A program made the position numbers and the translations under genes. Shown here in pieces: positions 27,100 through 38,479 of a DNA stretch of 64,000 bases (position 1 is the first letter of the stretch; each line of letters opens with the position of its first letter). The stretch spans positions 62,001 through 126,000 of the forward strand of contig JAGTXK010000025.1 in NCBI GenBank assembly GCA_019096195.1, given 5' to 3'. The notes below the pieces were generated by a model. It was not told where the DNA came from and made no database searches. It was given only the letters and a program-made list of their open reading frames with translations. The stretch is from Boletus sp. NGJ. Taxonomy: Eukaryota > Basidiomycota > Agaricomycetes > Boletales > Boletaceae.

Positions 27100-28020
27100 A
27101 CTCAAGAGTGGTTTGATAGTATGATGATAGTGTCTCATAGTCTGTTCATAGTGTGGCCATAGTCTATCATAGTATTCTCATAGTATCTTATAGTGTCTCA
27201 TAGTATTCTCATAGTACTTCCATAGTGGTCATAGTGATACCATAGTATACATAGTGTTTCCATAGTGGTCATAGTGATGCCATAGTATACATAGTGCTTC
27301 CATAGTGGCTTAGCAATCCTAATCCTAATCCAATTTCAAGCCAATTCTAATTCCAAATTCAATCAAATATTAATTCTATTAATTCTAACTCTAATCCTAA
27401 TCCTAATGATTTACAAAATGGAGTGTTGACTTTATATAATGAGTAGAAAAGGATAAAATTGAGAAATAAGAGAGTGTGGGAAAGTTTTTGAAGTCTGGCT
27501 TGTTTATATAAGAATGTTGGTACAAACATTGGCAAACAATGTCCGCTTTTTTAACACTAAGTGTGGGAAAATGGACTTGAATATTTTTTTGAGTGTAGGT
27601 CTACACTTTTGGTACACTTTGTTTGGTACACTTTTACTACACTTTGGTGTGCGTTTTTGGTACACTTTAGGTACACTTTGTTTGGTACACTTTTGCTACA
27701 TTTGGTGCGCATTTTTGCTACACTATACTACACTCTTTCCTATACTTTTTGTACACTTTTTGTATACTTTTGATTTAGGATTAAGAAATAGGATTAGGAT
27801 TAGGATTAGCTTAAAATTGCTACTATGACTATAACTACTATAAATCTACTATGAATGCTATGAAATGCTATGGTACTACATATATATGACACTATAATGC
27901 TATGGATACTATAAATACACTTTCGATACTATGACACTATGAACACTATGAACACTATGAGTTATCTATGAAACTACTATGACTACTATGAAACTACTAT
28001 GGCACTATGAGCACTATGAT
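27100..28020. repeat. Nested inverted microsatellite block
   Basis: The left arm has CATAGT-type repeats (27100-27310), then CTAATCCTAATCC words (27310-27410). The right arm mirrors it: GGATTAGGATTAGG (27779-27810), then ACTATGA-type repeats (27815-28020). The centre (27595-27770) is a run of TACACTTT variants. The order and strand of both repeat types are reversed between the arms, so the block is a large imperfect palindrome of simple repeats. Confidence 0.75.
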
Positions 28021-28499
28021 GAAATCCTATATTTACTGATGCAGTTTCACCTCACTCTCACTTTCACCCTTCAATCATTTCTGCCTGTCCTCACTCTCAC
28101 CCTCATTCTATTCTCACCCTCGCCCTTATTCTCACCCCCACCTTCATATCCTCTTTCTCACCAAGTCACCTTTGCCCTCATCTCCTTCACCCTCACCCTC
28201 ACCTCCTCATCCTTGGTGAGTTGCTGACTCACCTTTGCACTTGGTGTCTCACATACAAAATCTGGTTTTGCAGGTGGTCTTGGAAGTGCTTCATGACCTT
28301 GAAGTTGGCAAATGGCCAGTTGAGACATATGTGATAGCTGTAAAACAGATGGATTTTTGTTTACATTCTCTTGACATGCAGGTAGAGTTATTGGCCAATG
28401 TCTATGGCAGTCAATATTTTCCTCCCTTTGCTTTATTATTCAATGGAGACCATACCATGTGATTTCCAACTGCTCAGGGATCTGGGGATACTAGTCAGG

Positions 28500-29500
28500 T
28501 CATTGCTGAACAGGCAGTCTTGATTCTGCAAAAATATCTGCTGACTATCAGGGTGACATCACTGAGAACAAGGCCCCACTCTTGCCCCACATATTTCAGC
28601 TTGCCAACAATGCCTACTGCCATGCAAGGCACATGGCCTACCTCTGTGAGCACTTTATCCTGGACACTACTATACACCAGCATTGGATCTCCCAGGCCTC
28701 CAGGCCCTCATCACTGCCAACCCCACAAACACATTGCTTAAAATGGTGAGTTAATCCTCTAAAAACATGCCACAAACTATCAGAACATTGCTGAAAATGT
28801 GACCCACTCCTGCCCCACATATTTCAGCTTGCTAACAATGCCTACCACATGAGGCATGTGGTCCTATCTCCCACGAGCGCTTCATGTTGAACACCATCTA
28901 CACCAGCACTGGATCCTCTACCCTCATCACCATCAATTCCTCACACATATATCACTTCAAATGCCCACTCAATCCCCCAAGAATACGCCACACTATTGAT
29001 GAGAACAAGTCCCCACTCCTGCCCCACATATTTCAGCTCACCATCAATGCCTACTGCCACACAAGGCACATGGCCTGCCTCCATGAGCACTTTATCTCAG
29101 ACACTACTATACACCAGCATTGAATCCCCCATGGGCCCTTGTCACTGCCAACTCCCACAAACATGTCACTTCAATGGTGAGTTGATCCTCCAAAAACACT
29201 CCACAGACTATTGGGACATTGCTGAAAATGTGGCCCACTCCTGCCCCACATATTTCAGCTCACTAACAATGCCAGCTACCACACAAGGCAGATGGCCCTG
29301 CCTCCCACAAGTGCTTCATGTTGAGCACCATCTACACCACACTGGATCTTCCACCCTCATTGCCATCAATTCCTCATGAATATATCACCCCAAATGCCCA
29401 TTCAATCCCCCAAGAATATGTGACACTATTGATGAGAACAAGTCCACACTCCCGCCTGGGCCACCCCACATATTTCAGCTTGCCAACAATGCCTACTACT
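28500..29500 (+). repeat. Tandem array, about 220-bp monomers in dimers
   Basis: The landmark CCCACATATTTCAGCT recurs at 28586, 28814, 29023, 29245 and 29465 (spacing 228, 209, 222, 220). Monomers alternate between two types: one with a CACTTTATC...GACACTACTATACACCAGCATTG segment, the other with CTTCATGTTGA...ACCATCTACACC. The true unit is therefore a dimer of about 440 bp. Open frames inside are interrupted and not conserved between units, so I do not call a gene. Confidence 0.75.
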
Positions 29501-29744
29501 ACCACACATCATCATTAGGTATGTCTTGTTTTTTAGTTCATGCTTAGTTTATGGATTTCATTGGACACAGCTGTCATTCATAACATGGATGTTCTCAGTA
29601 TCATTGCCAAGTTCCTTGGTGTACAACCTTCAGCATTCGAGAGCACACACTATATAATCCCCCCTGTAGTGGAACACTTATTTCAATGTAGTATCATGGA
29701 CATATTGGGGTAGCTATTGTCTGACTCTGAGTGTGTAGTATGGG

Positions 29745-29890
29745 AGATCGAAAAAAAAACATGGTAGGGATAAAAGGTATGCAGCACACAGGTCGAAAAA
29801 AACTCCGGCAGGTCAAAGAAACGCGGTGAGGATAAAAAGTGCGCAGCGCGCAGGTCAAAAAAACGCGCTGGATTAAATGTGCAGATCTAG
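29745..29890 (+). repeat. Short degenerate tandem repeat at island edge
   Basis: Two to three imperfect copies of a roughly 65-bp unit with AGGTC(G/A)AAAAAA and GCGCAGCGCGCAGGTC words. CG dinucleotides reappear within it, so it marks the right border of the CpG-erased island. Confidence 0.5.
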
Positions 29891-29904
29891 CATCATAGTT
29901 TCCA

Positions 29905-30190
29905 TCAGAAAGGAGACGGAACAGGTCTGGCCAGGACGTAACGCGCGAAACGTGAAGTGTGTCAACCCGGAAAGTTTGAGGGTGAGATGGGCGTCATAGG
30001 GAAAGTTGCGGTACGGTACATACTAGTAAACATTGGTCTATGCCTGCTTACCTACACTCAGACTGGCTTCACTCGTGCCTCGCTACGCCACAGAGCGGTA
30101 CACAGTATACTACTGTACCACGCAACTAGCACGTTCTGATTCACAATTTAGCTTGTACGCCTTCGCCAAGTCCAGCTAGTTCATCCCCAC
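29905..30190. repeat. Chimeric duplicated segment (F-box piece plus acyltransferase 3' flank)
   Basis: The first about 95 bp match part of the F-box gene (33543-33660) with an internal gap. The rest matches the sequence downstream of the acyltransferase stop codon (50631-50740, inverted). The same chimeric junction occurs inverted at 60528-60793, so it was formed once and then copied. Confidence 0.75.
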
Positions 30191-31670
30191 CACTCTGCCG
30201 AGCCTGAGTCCGATGCGTCCGACCGAGGTACCACAACACCGCCCCCCTAACTTCGTCCAACCACTCCTTTACGACCCCTTCTTCAAACACGTTACCGTCA
30301 TAAAAAACATACATATTCAACCGTCCACGCGAGCTAGCCGCCCCGAGGTAAAGCTCAAAAGGACGCGTGTGGAGGAGTACCCTGGTGCACTCGACCGCGA
30401 TCTTTGGGCTCGTGTTCGCTTCAGCGACAGATGATGAAGGTGAGGGAGGCTCAAGATAGCCTCTTTAACGGGGTGTGGAACAGAAGAGTAGGGTGAGAGC
30501 GGGTGGGTGGGTGGTAAGGGGTACTCAGACGGGGAGATCAAGTCTACCTAACGACATACCAGCGGTGAGAATGGGTGATCGCAAAAGGGATACCAGACGC
30601 ACATCACCAGTGCTCGACCCTCCGTGAGCCCAGACCACAGGTATGTCCATGACCGACAGAATATCGTCCTCGTTCGAGTTTCCATGCGTGCCATCACCAT
30701 TGCCAGTCTCGACCTGTTTCATCCACTGGAGAGCAACGTGCCGCGTATGCTCAACGCGAAACAGACTCATCGCATGAATGATCTCGAAAAACAAGGGATG
30801 GCTGAAAAACGCCGTCGCTTGCTTCTTGACCAACCTCGCGCGATGCAAGAACCGGTCAAACGTGAGGAAATCCGAGAACGGCGGTGCGCCATCCGACAGA
30901 ACGCGTTCCGGGTCCGAGTGTTCGCGATGCTGTCCTCGTTCCGCCACTGCACCCAGCGTCATGAACGGGAGCTGGTAAAAGAAAACACTGATGGACAACA
31001 TAAACTCGCCTCCACCGCCCCTCTCGAACCACGACTTGTCAAGATGCGGACGCAAGTTGAGCGGACCCCCACTATAATGTGGTTGTCTCTTTCGATACGC
31101 CCATTCCTCCTCGGAAATCTCACCGCGCAGGTACCGTCGGTAGAGCACCCGGGTCATCGCCACTTGAGCGAGTGCGAGGTAGGCGTTTCCAAACGTGAGG
31201 TCGTGCAGACGACAATTGGCAATCACGACAGCGCGTTGCGTGTGCGTGAGCGAGGTGGAGACGCAGCCAGATCGTGCGGGGACGTGCGGTGTCGAGCGCG
31301 TGATGCGACAAGGAAGGGCATGCCCACCCTACGATATTGACCATAGACCCGTCAACGTTCCCGTCGAAAACGATCTCGGCTGTCTACTTGTATGAAAAGA
31401 CAACACCCACCTGCTTCTTTGCGATCATACCGCCCTTCGCCACCGTCGTCTTGCCGGACTGAGCGAGCGCACATGGATAGGTTCGAGTTCCACCAAAGGG
31501 ATGGCCATCGCCAATCTGTCCTCCAACGGGATCTGAGCAGGCTCCGAATGTGACCCTCCACCCCTTGCGAGCGTATCCAACAAACACCGCACGAACGTGT
31601 TGTTCGCTACCCCGTCTGTCACGCAATGCGCCATCAACAGTACCAAGTGGAGCACGTCCGTCCTGTCAGA
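30191..31670 (-). pseudogene. Truncated inverted copy of condensation-type acyltransferase
   Basis: Near-identical, inverted copy of 49128-50690. It keeps the HxxxD region (HCVTDG), the exon starting GGHTLPCR and the large central exon (30525-31226 frame), but homology stops at about 31670, upstream of HxxxD, so the first roughly 170 codons are missing. It also lacks 22 nt, relative to the intact copy, just before the exon 1 donor (about 31425-31440), which breaks the frame, and the 3' exon frame also appears altered. Not expected to give a functional enzyme. Confidence 0.85.
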
Positions 31671-32344
31671 GATGGAGGGGACGGGGGTCGTCGGGGGTCC
31701 TTCGTATGCTGTTACGGGCGTGGGTACGGGTCAAGCGGATCATCAAAGGATCAGTCGACCGTCGAGTTCGAGCTCGTCCTCGTCTTTGGTGCAGGCGTTC
31801 ACGGTGCCTACTTCGCAGTAGCACCTTCACCTTCACCAACACCACCATCACCTGTCACATGCACACGCACCGGTCTCTGGCGTGGTGAAGCCCCCGCCGA
31901 TGCAAGGTGCGTCGATTTCGGTGCTAATTCCACCCTCCATGTCCACGTCTGGGTTGCATTCGAGTCCACACTCACACGGTCACGGTCATTCCATCACCTT
32001 GGTTCCAACCCATCGCTCACATTCGAACCCGGTTCGCGGGCGTCGAGCGTGACGAGCGATGGGACGGGGACGGGTGGGAGTGGGTTGGCGTCAGTGAGGG
32101 GATTTGGCCGCGTACCTGGTGTGGCTCATAGCAAAGCTTGATGACAGGATGTGTACGGTCAATTTCGACCACGGATCTAAGGATACAAACGACGCGGTAT
32201 ATCTACACGACAAGTCCACTTGTCCGCGCAATGAATTGACCAAACGACACGGCACGCGTCATGGGTTATGGTATCACAAGAACCCGTAACCTATCCCAAA
32301 GCGAGAGCGACAAAAGAAAAAAAAAAGTCAAGCAAGATTGTTGA
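31671..32344. other. Unassigned sequence beyond the duplication breakpoint
   Basis: GC-rich, CG-rich DNA between the acyltransferase pseudogene and the F-box gene. Minus-strand translation shows a short plausible stretch (TQTWTWRVELAPKS) and Pro/Thr-rich segments, but no model with start, splice sites and stop can be built. It may be remains of another gene cut by the duplication. Confidence 0.35.
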
Positions 32345-34348
32345 TCAGACGGCCGCCGTGACGGGGTCCTGGATCCCCACGAGCTCCACCCTGGTATACA
32401 TCCTCGCACACTGCGCAAAAAAGCGAATATCCGAGCGGTCGAGCGAGCCTTCGACGATCAGCGTGGGCGCGAGGTGTCCCCGCTCGTATTCGTTGCGTAA
32501 CCAATCGAGGAGGACGCGGAGAGTCTCTGCGCGAGGTTGACGGAGCGTGAGGGTGTGGAGTCGTTGCCAGCATCCGAAGCGGGCGCAGGTGCAGTCACAT
32601 GGAGGTACGCCCGGTCCTAGTCTTGATACTGATCCCGCCACCATTCCTGACCTTGACCCTGACTCTGTTGTTCCTGCTGACCCTACGCCCACGCCCGTCC
32701 TCGCTCCAGACCCTACGTCAACGGCCGATCCTGCGCCGGCACGCAAGACGAGTGGGAAAAATCCAACGTCGACGCCCCCGAGGGTCACTTGCGTCGTTGA
32801 TGGAAACGCATGTATGAACGCCAGGGCTGACCCTGCGTTCGAAGCATTATGCAGGACTACCGTTTCGACGTACGGGAAACGAGGTCGTCGTTTGTTCACG
32901 TGTACCGCTGTCGCCGACGAGGACAATGGGTAAGAGGCATAGGAGGAGGATGGGTACGATGATGGCAATGACGACGACGACGAAGAGGAGAGGGATACAT
33001 CCACAAACAACTGCTGTACGATACTCTGCCCCGAGAGCTTTGAATCTGGAAAGACGAGTTCGAAATGCCGAAGTGCGGGTGCATGAATGGCAGAGATGGT
33101 GTGTTGGAGGTAACGCGGTTTCAACACCCCCGGGTGGAGCACGAGGGTGTGGAGATGTGGGAGGGTGATTGTCGCAGCATTGGCAGTAGAGCCGATGCCA
33201 CCCCCACCCCAAACGCCACCTCCGTGAGTATCCTGTTGGCCTTGCGGACCGCCAACCGGATCGGTACGAAAACGAAGAAGTTGCCCATGGAGTACGAGCG
33301 TCGTCAAATTAGGAATCGCGCCAAGCATCGCCCGAAACGCGCTGAAATCGATCATGATCCGGAAGGACCGCGCGTCGTTGCTGTGCCTCCTCAATGTCAA
33401 CGAGGACAGCCTTGAAAAATTCTGCGTCGCACACGCGCGTATGTTGCCAAGATCTCCAGTCAACATGAAGTTCTCCGCGTCGAGGGATTCAAGCGTGCAT
33501 GGAGACAGAGTCTGACTCTGAGGGAGAGATTGCGTCGTGGTGGCGGTTTCCATCAGAAAGGAGACGGAACAAGTCTGGCCAGGACGTAACGCGCGAAACG
33601 TGAAGTGTTTCAACCCGGAAAAGTGATGGATGTGAGAGAGTTTGAGGGTAAGGTGCGAGAGATGGGTGTCACAAACGGAGGCAATCGACAGGCTGCGCCA
33701 ACGACTGGACGAATCGAGCATCATCTCGAGTGCAGTGTCGAACCGTTGAAAATCTCTCCTGTCCTTCCACCCCCAGATTTCGATATCGAGCGCTCTCGAC
33801 CCTCTGGTTTTGTACATCTCCAACATACTCGGCGCGACGCGTGGGGTGACGCACACGCGCCGCCATAAGCGGGCAGAATGAATCGCCAGGTCTCGCCATC
33901 GACGGGACACCTTGGAAATGGTACACTCTGCACGTTGTTCCGTCCCCGGATTCTGACACACCACCGCCTCTTCGAAAATCGCGAGCAGCATCTCATTCGG
34001 GAGCCTCGAGATGGGCGCCAGAAAGTTCTGCATCTCGTTGGCCTTGTTGATTTTGGTGTACAGCACTCCTTGTACTTCGTCGAGTTCAGACCGGAATCGG
34101 TGGATCTGCCTCTGCAAATGGTGCTCGGTTGCTCTGAGCCTCTTGACTTCGTCGTGAAGGCCTGCTAGTGTTTGGACGGCGGAGAAATTGTGGTGGTAGA
34201 TCGTTGGGTAGACCAATTGGGGTAAGCACGATGGTTGCTCCTAAATATATGCATGTGTGTCTTTCAGAAAGGAGGGCACCTTGATACGAGTAAACCCTAC
34301 ATGATGTCTAACCGACGAATACGCCGTTGGAAACGTCCTTGAATGCAT
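32345..34348 (-). CDS. F-box protein with N-terminal coiled coil
   Basis: Probable substrate-recruiting subunit of an SCF ubiquitin ligase. Residues about 30-75 form a heptad-rich coiled coil (LHDEVKRLRATEHHLQRQI); the F-box follows (about 85-130: LAPISRLPNEMLLAIFEEAV, then SKVSRRWRDLAI-HSARLW). The remaining roughly 500 residues contain loosely leucine-rich strands, as in the many F-box/LRR-like proteins of Agaricomycetes, and a Gly/Ser/Val-rich insert near the C-terminus. The long frame (34240-32345) has no ATG upstream of the coil. A 16-codon first exon (34348-34301, starting MHSRTFPTAY) joined by a 60-nt intron fits in phase and gives 647 aa; this exon is inferred. A fragment of this gene is at 29905-30000 and an inverted pseudogene at 60728-61800. 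Confidence 0.85.
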
Positions 34349-36533
34349 GGCAGAACAACCAAGTGGACGTTGTGGTGACAAGAGAGAACCCGCACGCAAG
34401 TCATCCAAGGGAAAACTTAAATACACAGGGTCGTCGCATGTGCTGGCAAAGGCAAAAGCCAGCGGCCCCACGGTCGTCCCATGCGTTAAGCCCCCGCACA
34501 CCCTATATAACATGAGAGAGAGCGAGGGAATGGAGGGGCCCCCAAGGTCCGGGGAACCCCCTGGTAGTCCCACATGAGAGACACCCATGGTCGAAAAGCC
34601 ACCAATCTCTGCCGCGCGCTTGTCGCGTAGACGGTGTGCGTAGCATCGGAAATGAAGGCGGCGTCGTTAGTGAGGTGTCGAATAATCACAGGCTGCGTGG
34701 AGATGGCGTTGACGAGCAGTTCTCTGACTCCTTTGGCTCATGTGTGCGCGTTAAACGGAGTGGTGGAAACAACGGCGTCAGAGCGTGATGCCGCTACCCC
34801 AGGGCACTTCCCGATCAGGTCGATGCATCCGATTGCTTTGCTTTGAAACATGGAGCAAGATGGCGGTGACGCTGATACCTAGGCTGATGACTCCGGCAAC
34901 GTTTTGGGACGATGTTATCGACTCGGAAATCCAGACCGACATTCGGGGTGGCAAACTTAGGTTCGCAGAGAATGTCGCGTGTATGATATATCCTTAACTG
35001 GTGAGGTCCCATCCATCACCCGGCAAGTCAAGTTCAAACCTGCGGGGCTAGGTTCTATAAATTGCATTGATGTACCCCGCAACGGTCAGGTGTCAGGGCT
35101 TTGGGTTGTAGTATGAGCGTGGAAAAGGTTCAGGACTACGTTGATCAACGTGTGATTGGGGCAGAGTGTTGATGGGTGAGCCGTAAATCAAATGATAGGT
35201 CAGTATTGAAGGGCCAGATGTCAGTGGATAGGAGACGGGAGATTTAGTGTGTGTGTGAAAGGACCCACTGACGCAGACCCCTCATGCGAGGTACGTTTGA
35301 CTCAGAGTGCTGAATAGCGTTACGAAACGGCTTCGATAATGTGGAGGCGAAGGATTCCCTAAAAATAAATTCTCGAAGGAAATGTGGAAAGAGCAGGGTC
35401 CGGAGGACCCAGGTGGAAGCGATGAGTATTGAGAAGCTCGAGGGTGCGTAGAACTCGTGAGTGAGGTACGTCAATATTCAATCGCACATACCCGACACGT
35501 AGACGCCTCGACCAAAGGGGCGGTGATTGCTAATTGAAACGTTTGGTTTACGGAAGCGATCCTTGATGGTACCGTCAACCAACGAAATCTAAGTCAAGCT
35601 CAAGGGTGTTAGAGTGTTTTGAAATAGGGACGAAGATCGGTACCTAAATTGCATATGCAAAGAGCAGCGGCGTAGGAAGGACCAGGGATTGCCAGTAAGA
35701 CGCTGCATGTATGCGGGTGATCTCGACTCGTGGAGCACGAGTGACTGTAGACTGCGAATGCAAAAATAAATAGCGGCGTTGGAATCCTGGGGAGAGGAGA
35801 AACGGATGCGAGAGAGTTGTGGAGTTTGCTCAGCTTGACGACGCGTCTCTGTTGAGGGCAATGATATCGTCGCTGCTGAGCGAGTGGAGATTCTCCATCT
35901 GTCGACAACTCCAAGTCTTGTGTATACGCGATAACGTAGTCGACACCGACCTTAAAGGGCCGGTATCAATAGTATAAGACGCCTAGACTGCAAAGCTCAC
36001 AGACTTGTGACCGCGCAACAAATGGAACTCACCGAAGCAGTTTTGAAAGATGAGGAATAAGCACAGTTGGGGATATTTATGCGGTTCGACTTCTCAGGAT
36101 ATTAGATGGCGCAGAGGACACGTTGTAACCACACCATCCGAACTTCTTTGCCTCGCGGAGGTGGTTCTCGCGATGTATGCTACGTATTACATACTATGAG
36201 GAGAGCAGGACTTGCAGCGTTGTGATCTGCGATGATAGGGAACGAACACGTTGGTCACAAAAAGAGTGTTTTCGATTCATTTAAGCAACATGCCCGCGAG
36301 GAGGCAGTGAACCTACCGTAAACAATCGTTGATTCCGTTTATTATCTCATATGACTGGCCTCGAAGAAGCTGGGAAAAGCGTGCTTGTGCTGGCACAGTG
36401 GCGCTCGAAGGCGACCAAGATGAACTCTGCGAGGGAGTTCCGTCATTGGAACATTCGGCGGAGGTATGCCGAAGTCACGCTGGCACACATGTTTAGCGTA
36501 TCTCGGCAAACCCAATACAAAGAACAACAATCA
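34349..36533. other. Mostly non-coding interval, one doubtful gene
   Basis: Ordinary base composition with many CG. Apart from the uncertain minus-strand model at 35490-35898, nothing coding is supported. The left end is expected to hold the F-box promoter. Confidence 0.4.
35490..35898 (-). CDS. Possible small spliced gene or gene remnant
   Basis: An ATG at 35898 opens MENLHSLSSDDIIALNRDA, which looks like a real N-terminus. A likely acceptor (CTCCCCAG at about 35793) and a donor/acceptor pair near 35640 and 35590 suggest further exons, but the first donor is not clear and the reading frame cannot be fixed. Downstream minus-strand frames to about 35244 contain leucine-rich pieces (LLNTHRF), as in F-box/LRR genes. 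Treat as a hint only. Confidence 0.25.
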
Positions 36534-36539
36534 TATAAA
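36534..36539 (+). promoter_or_regulatory. TATA box of the small Ser/Gly/Tyr gene
   Basis: TATAAA 66 nt upstream of the ATG at 36605, followed by a C/T-rich leader, typical of strongly transcribed fungal genes. Confidence 0.5.
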
Positions 36540-36604
36540 GCAAGCCCGTCTCGCTGCTGCTCTTTAGCCCCCCTTTTACCCCAGCTCTACAGTACTTCTT
36601 CACA

Positions 36605-36961
36605 ATGCCGAACAACAACAGCGGCAGCTCTGGTGGCTACACCTACACTGGCAGTGGCACCAACAATCAGGTGAGTGACAACTCGTTCGTCGCTTCGCTT
36701 GGACAGGTGTCGACGACTTCACGACAGGGTAACCACTATTGCTCTCGCGATCATGGTGATGCAGGATCCGGGTATCACTACTCCAACAAGTGTGTTGTAC
36801 TCTCACGCAATTGCTCTGTGGGCTGACGTGAATTCGATAGCGACGGGAGCTACTACTACAGCAACCCCAACGGCTCGACTTATTACAACAGCGGCAGTGG
36901 TTACTCTCAATACACCTCTCCCAGCGGAGAAACGCACAAGTCTTCCGGCTCTTCCAAGTAA
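36605..36961 (+). CDS. 82-aa Ser/Gly/Tyr/Asn-rich small protein
   Basis: Three exons 36605-36670, 36728-36789, 36841-36961 with GT-AG introns of 57 and 51 nt; 82 aa, all phases consistent. The product is almost wholly Ser, Gly, Tyr, Asn and Thr with short repeats (YTYTGSG, HYCSRDHG, YHYSN, GSYYYSNPNGSTYY), no signal peptide and a single Cys. I recall similar short tyrosine-rich proteins widely conserved in Basidiomycota, function unknown; composition resembles prion-like or phase-separating segments, which is inference. The TATA box and pyrimidine-rich leader suggest good expression. It is an easily missed gene because each exon is only 62-121 nt. Confidence 0.75.
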
Positions 36962-37610
36962 TTGATCTTCTTGACCAGAGGTAACATTGGTTTTTCATAG
37001 TCCGTGTACCGGGTGCTCATGAACCTTGCTGCAGGTCTTGCATGTTTCTGAGGTGTAAGAGTAGATGAATGTTTTGCACTATGGAGATACGCTGTGATCA
37101 CGTGTAATTCTGATGATAAGAAAAATAAGATCAAACCTTGGTATGACATCATCACATCAGTCACCCCTATCACCGCTGCCCCTAGCTAATCGATTCGCAC
37201 TGAGCTCAGGCTACGAAATGTCGAGCCAGCACTCCGATAAATACGGTTGCTCCATACACACGCTCGTAAATTCGCCTATCAGATCATTCTCGGCCCGAGG
37301 ATTAAACCGCTTTCCTTCTTTGAGAGGCTCGTTCAGCCGGATTCGCATGTCTGGATTCATCGCCCTCAATACAAGTGCAGCTCTGTCCTGTGACACCTTC
37401 AACGAGATGACCAGAGATCCAAGTATCACCGTGGCAGTTCAACGTCAACATTTATTGTGAGCGACGAAGGCAGCAGGTCATCGGACGAGTTGACGGATGA
37501 CATCGTCCCCTGCTCCCGGATCAAATAGCCCGCCCCTATGATGATGAATGGTATTATAAGCTCTTGCATATTTGACACCCCCTGTAACACTCTTCTTGTT
37601 CACCCACACC

Positions 37611-38479
37611 ATGCCAGAATTCTCGTCAAGCCAAATACTCGAATTTTTTATCGTTCTTTGCACCGCACACCACTATCGCTATGACATCACTAGTTTCAGG
37701 TCCGCCTCTGCCCACGCCGAATCCAAAAGCGGCCCCGTCCAGTCCGCCTCCATGCCCACCCGTCTCTACCGCTTCATCACCCCACTCCAGGCTTTCACCT
37801 ATTTCCTTTTCCCCACGATCTACATCTTCACTGTCGTGAATGATCGATTTCAACAGCCATCGTGGATGGATGCATTTGCATTGCCAGAGATGGTGGGTGG
37901 GGTGAAGGTGGATGGCATCCGGAAGAATGCGGTGAGAGTGCTTGCATGTGTGGCGACTATCGCCTTGCAGCGTCTCTCCGATGATGTGTTCGAGCATCTT
38001 GGTGACCAGTTCCATCCAATCGGGGTACGTACGCGCCCGCCATTTCTCTATTTACTCTGTCAAGTCTGAATCGATCCTTCCTGGGAATAATGTCAGCGTC
38101 GCGAGAAACAGAGGGTCGTCCAAAGTGGTCCGTACGCCTGGGTTCGTCATCCTCTCTACGTGTATGCCTATTATCCCATTTTCCCTCGCCGATAATACGC
38201 AGACTGACGGCACGACGTAGCTGGATTCTGTTACAAGAAGCCCTCTTCTCCCTCATGTTCTGGTCTTATGCGCCCCTGTTCGCACTCGTCGCCACTGCAA
38301 CGGTACTCGTGGTCAAGATCCACATCGAGGTACGACACTTATCCTTGGAACTTGGTGACCTGTACTCATGGGTCTTTGTATGACAGGAGGAAGCTATTCA
38401 GAAAGACGAAACGATCGGGGAGGAGTATCGCACGTACATGCTAAAGGTGCCTGCAAGACTCGTACCGCACGTTTGGTGA
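37611..38479 (+). CDS. Isoprenylcysteine carboxyl methyltransferase-like membrane protein
   Basis: Four exons 37611-38024, 38097-38161, 38221-38329, 38387-38479 give 226 aa. The family signature is in the C-terminal half: RVVQSGPYAWVRHPLY, a hydrophobic pair of helices (SLMFWSYAPLFALVATATVLVVKI), then the EE...GEEYRTYMLKVPARLVP motif that binds S-adenosylmethionine in Ste14/ICMT proteins. Upstream are hydrophobic segments around residues 60-80 and 100-120. ICMT methylates the C-terminal prenyl-cysteine of Ras, Rho and pheromones at the ER; basidiomycetes have many divergent paralogues whose substrates are unknown, so the exact reaction is not certain. An in-frame non-ATG extension to 37572 exists, but the ATG at 37611 is preferred. 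Confidence 0.82.

Larger units (their letters stand above)
11945..29735. other. 17.8-kb AT-rich, CpG-erased repeat island
   Basis: From about 11945 to 29735 CG dinucleotides almost vanish while TG and CA abound; the flanks are ordinary CpG-rich genic DNA. The left border is abrupt (CG-rich at 11925-11945, none in the next several hundred bases); the right border falls at 29737-29760. Inside there are transposon relics, solo LTRs, tandem repeats and long pieces in which I recognise nothing (11.95-12.5, 16.5-17.5, 19.4-20.8, 22.5-24.2, 25.1-26.5 kb). The pattern matches long-term cytosine methylation with deamination, or RIP-like mutation, of silenced repeats. The CG estimate was made by eye. 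Confidence 0.85.

Noticed and set aside
28996-29379. 127-codon frame in the tandem array
   Set aside because: Frame is not kept from monomer to monomer; repeat-derived.
30624-31340. 238-codon plus-strand ORF in the acyltransferase copy
   Set aside because: Exact antisense shadow of the acyltransferase exon; the same shadow appears in the intact copy at 49473-50189.
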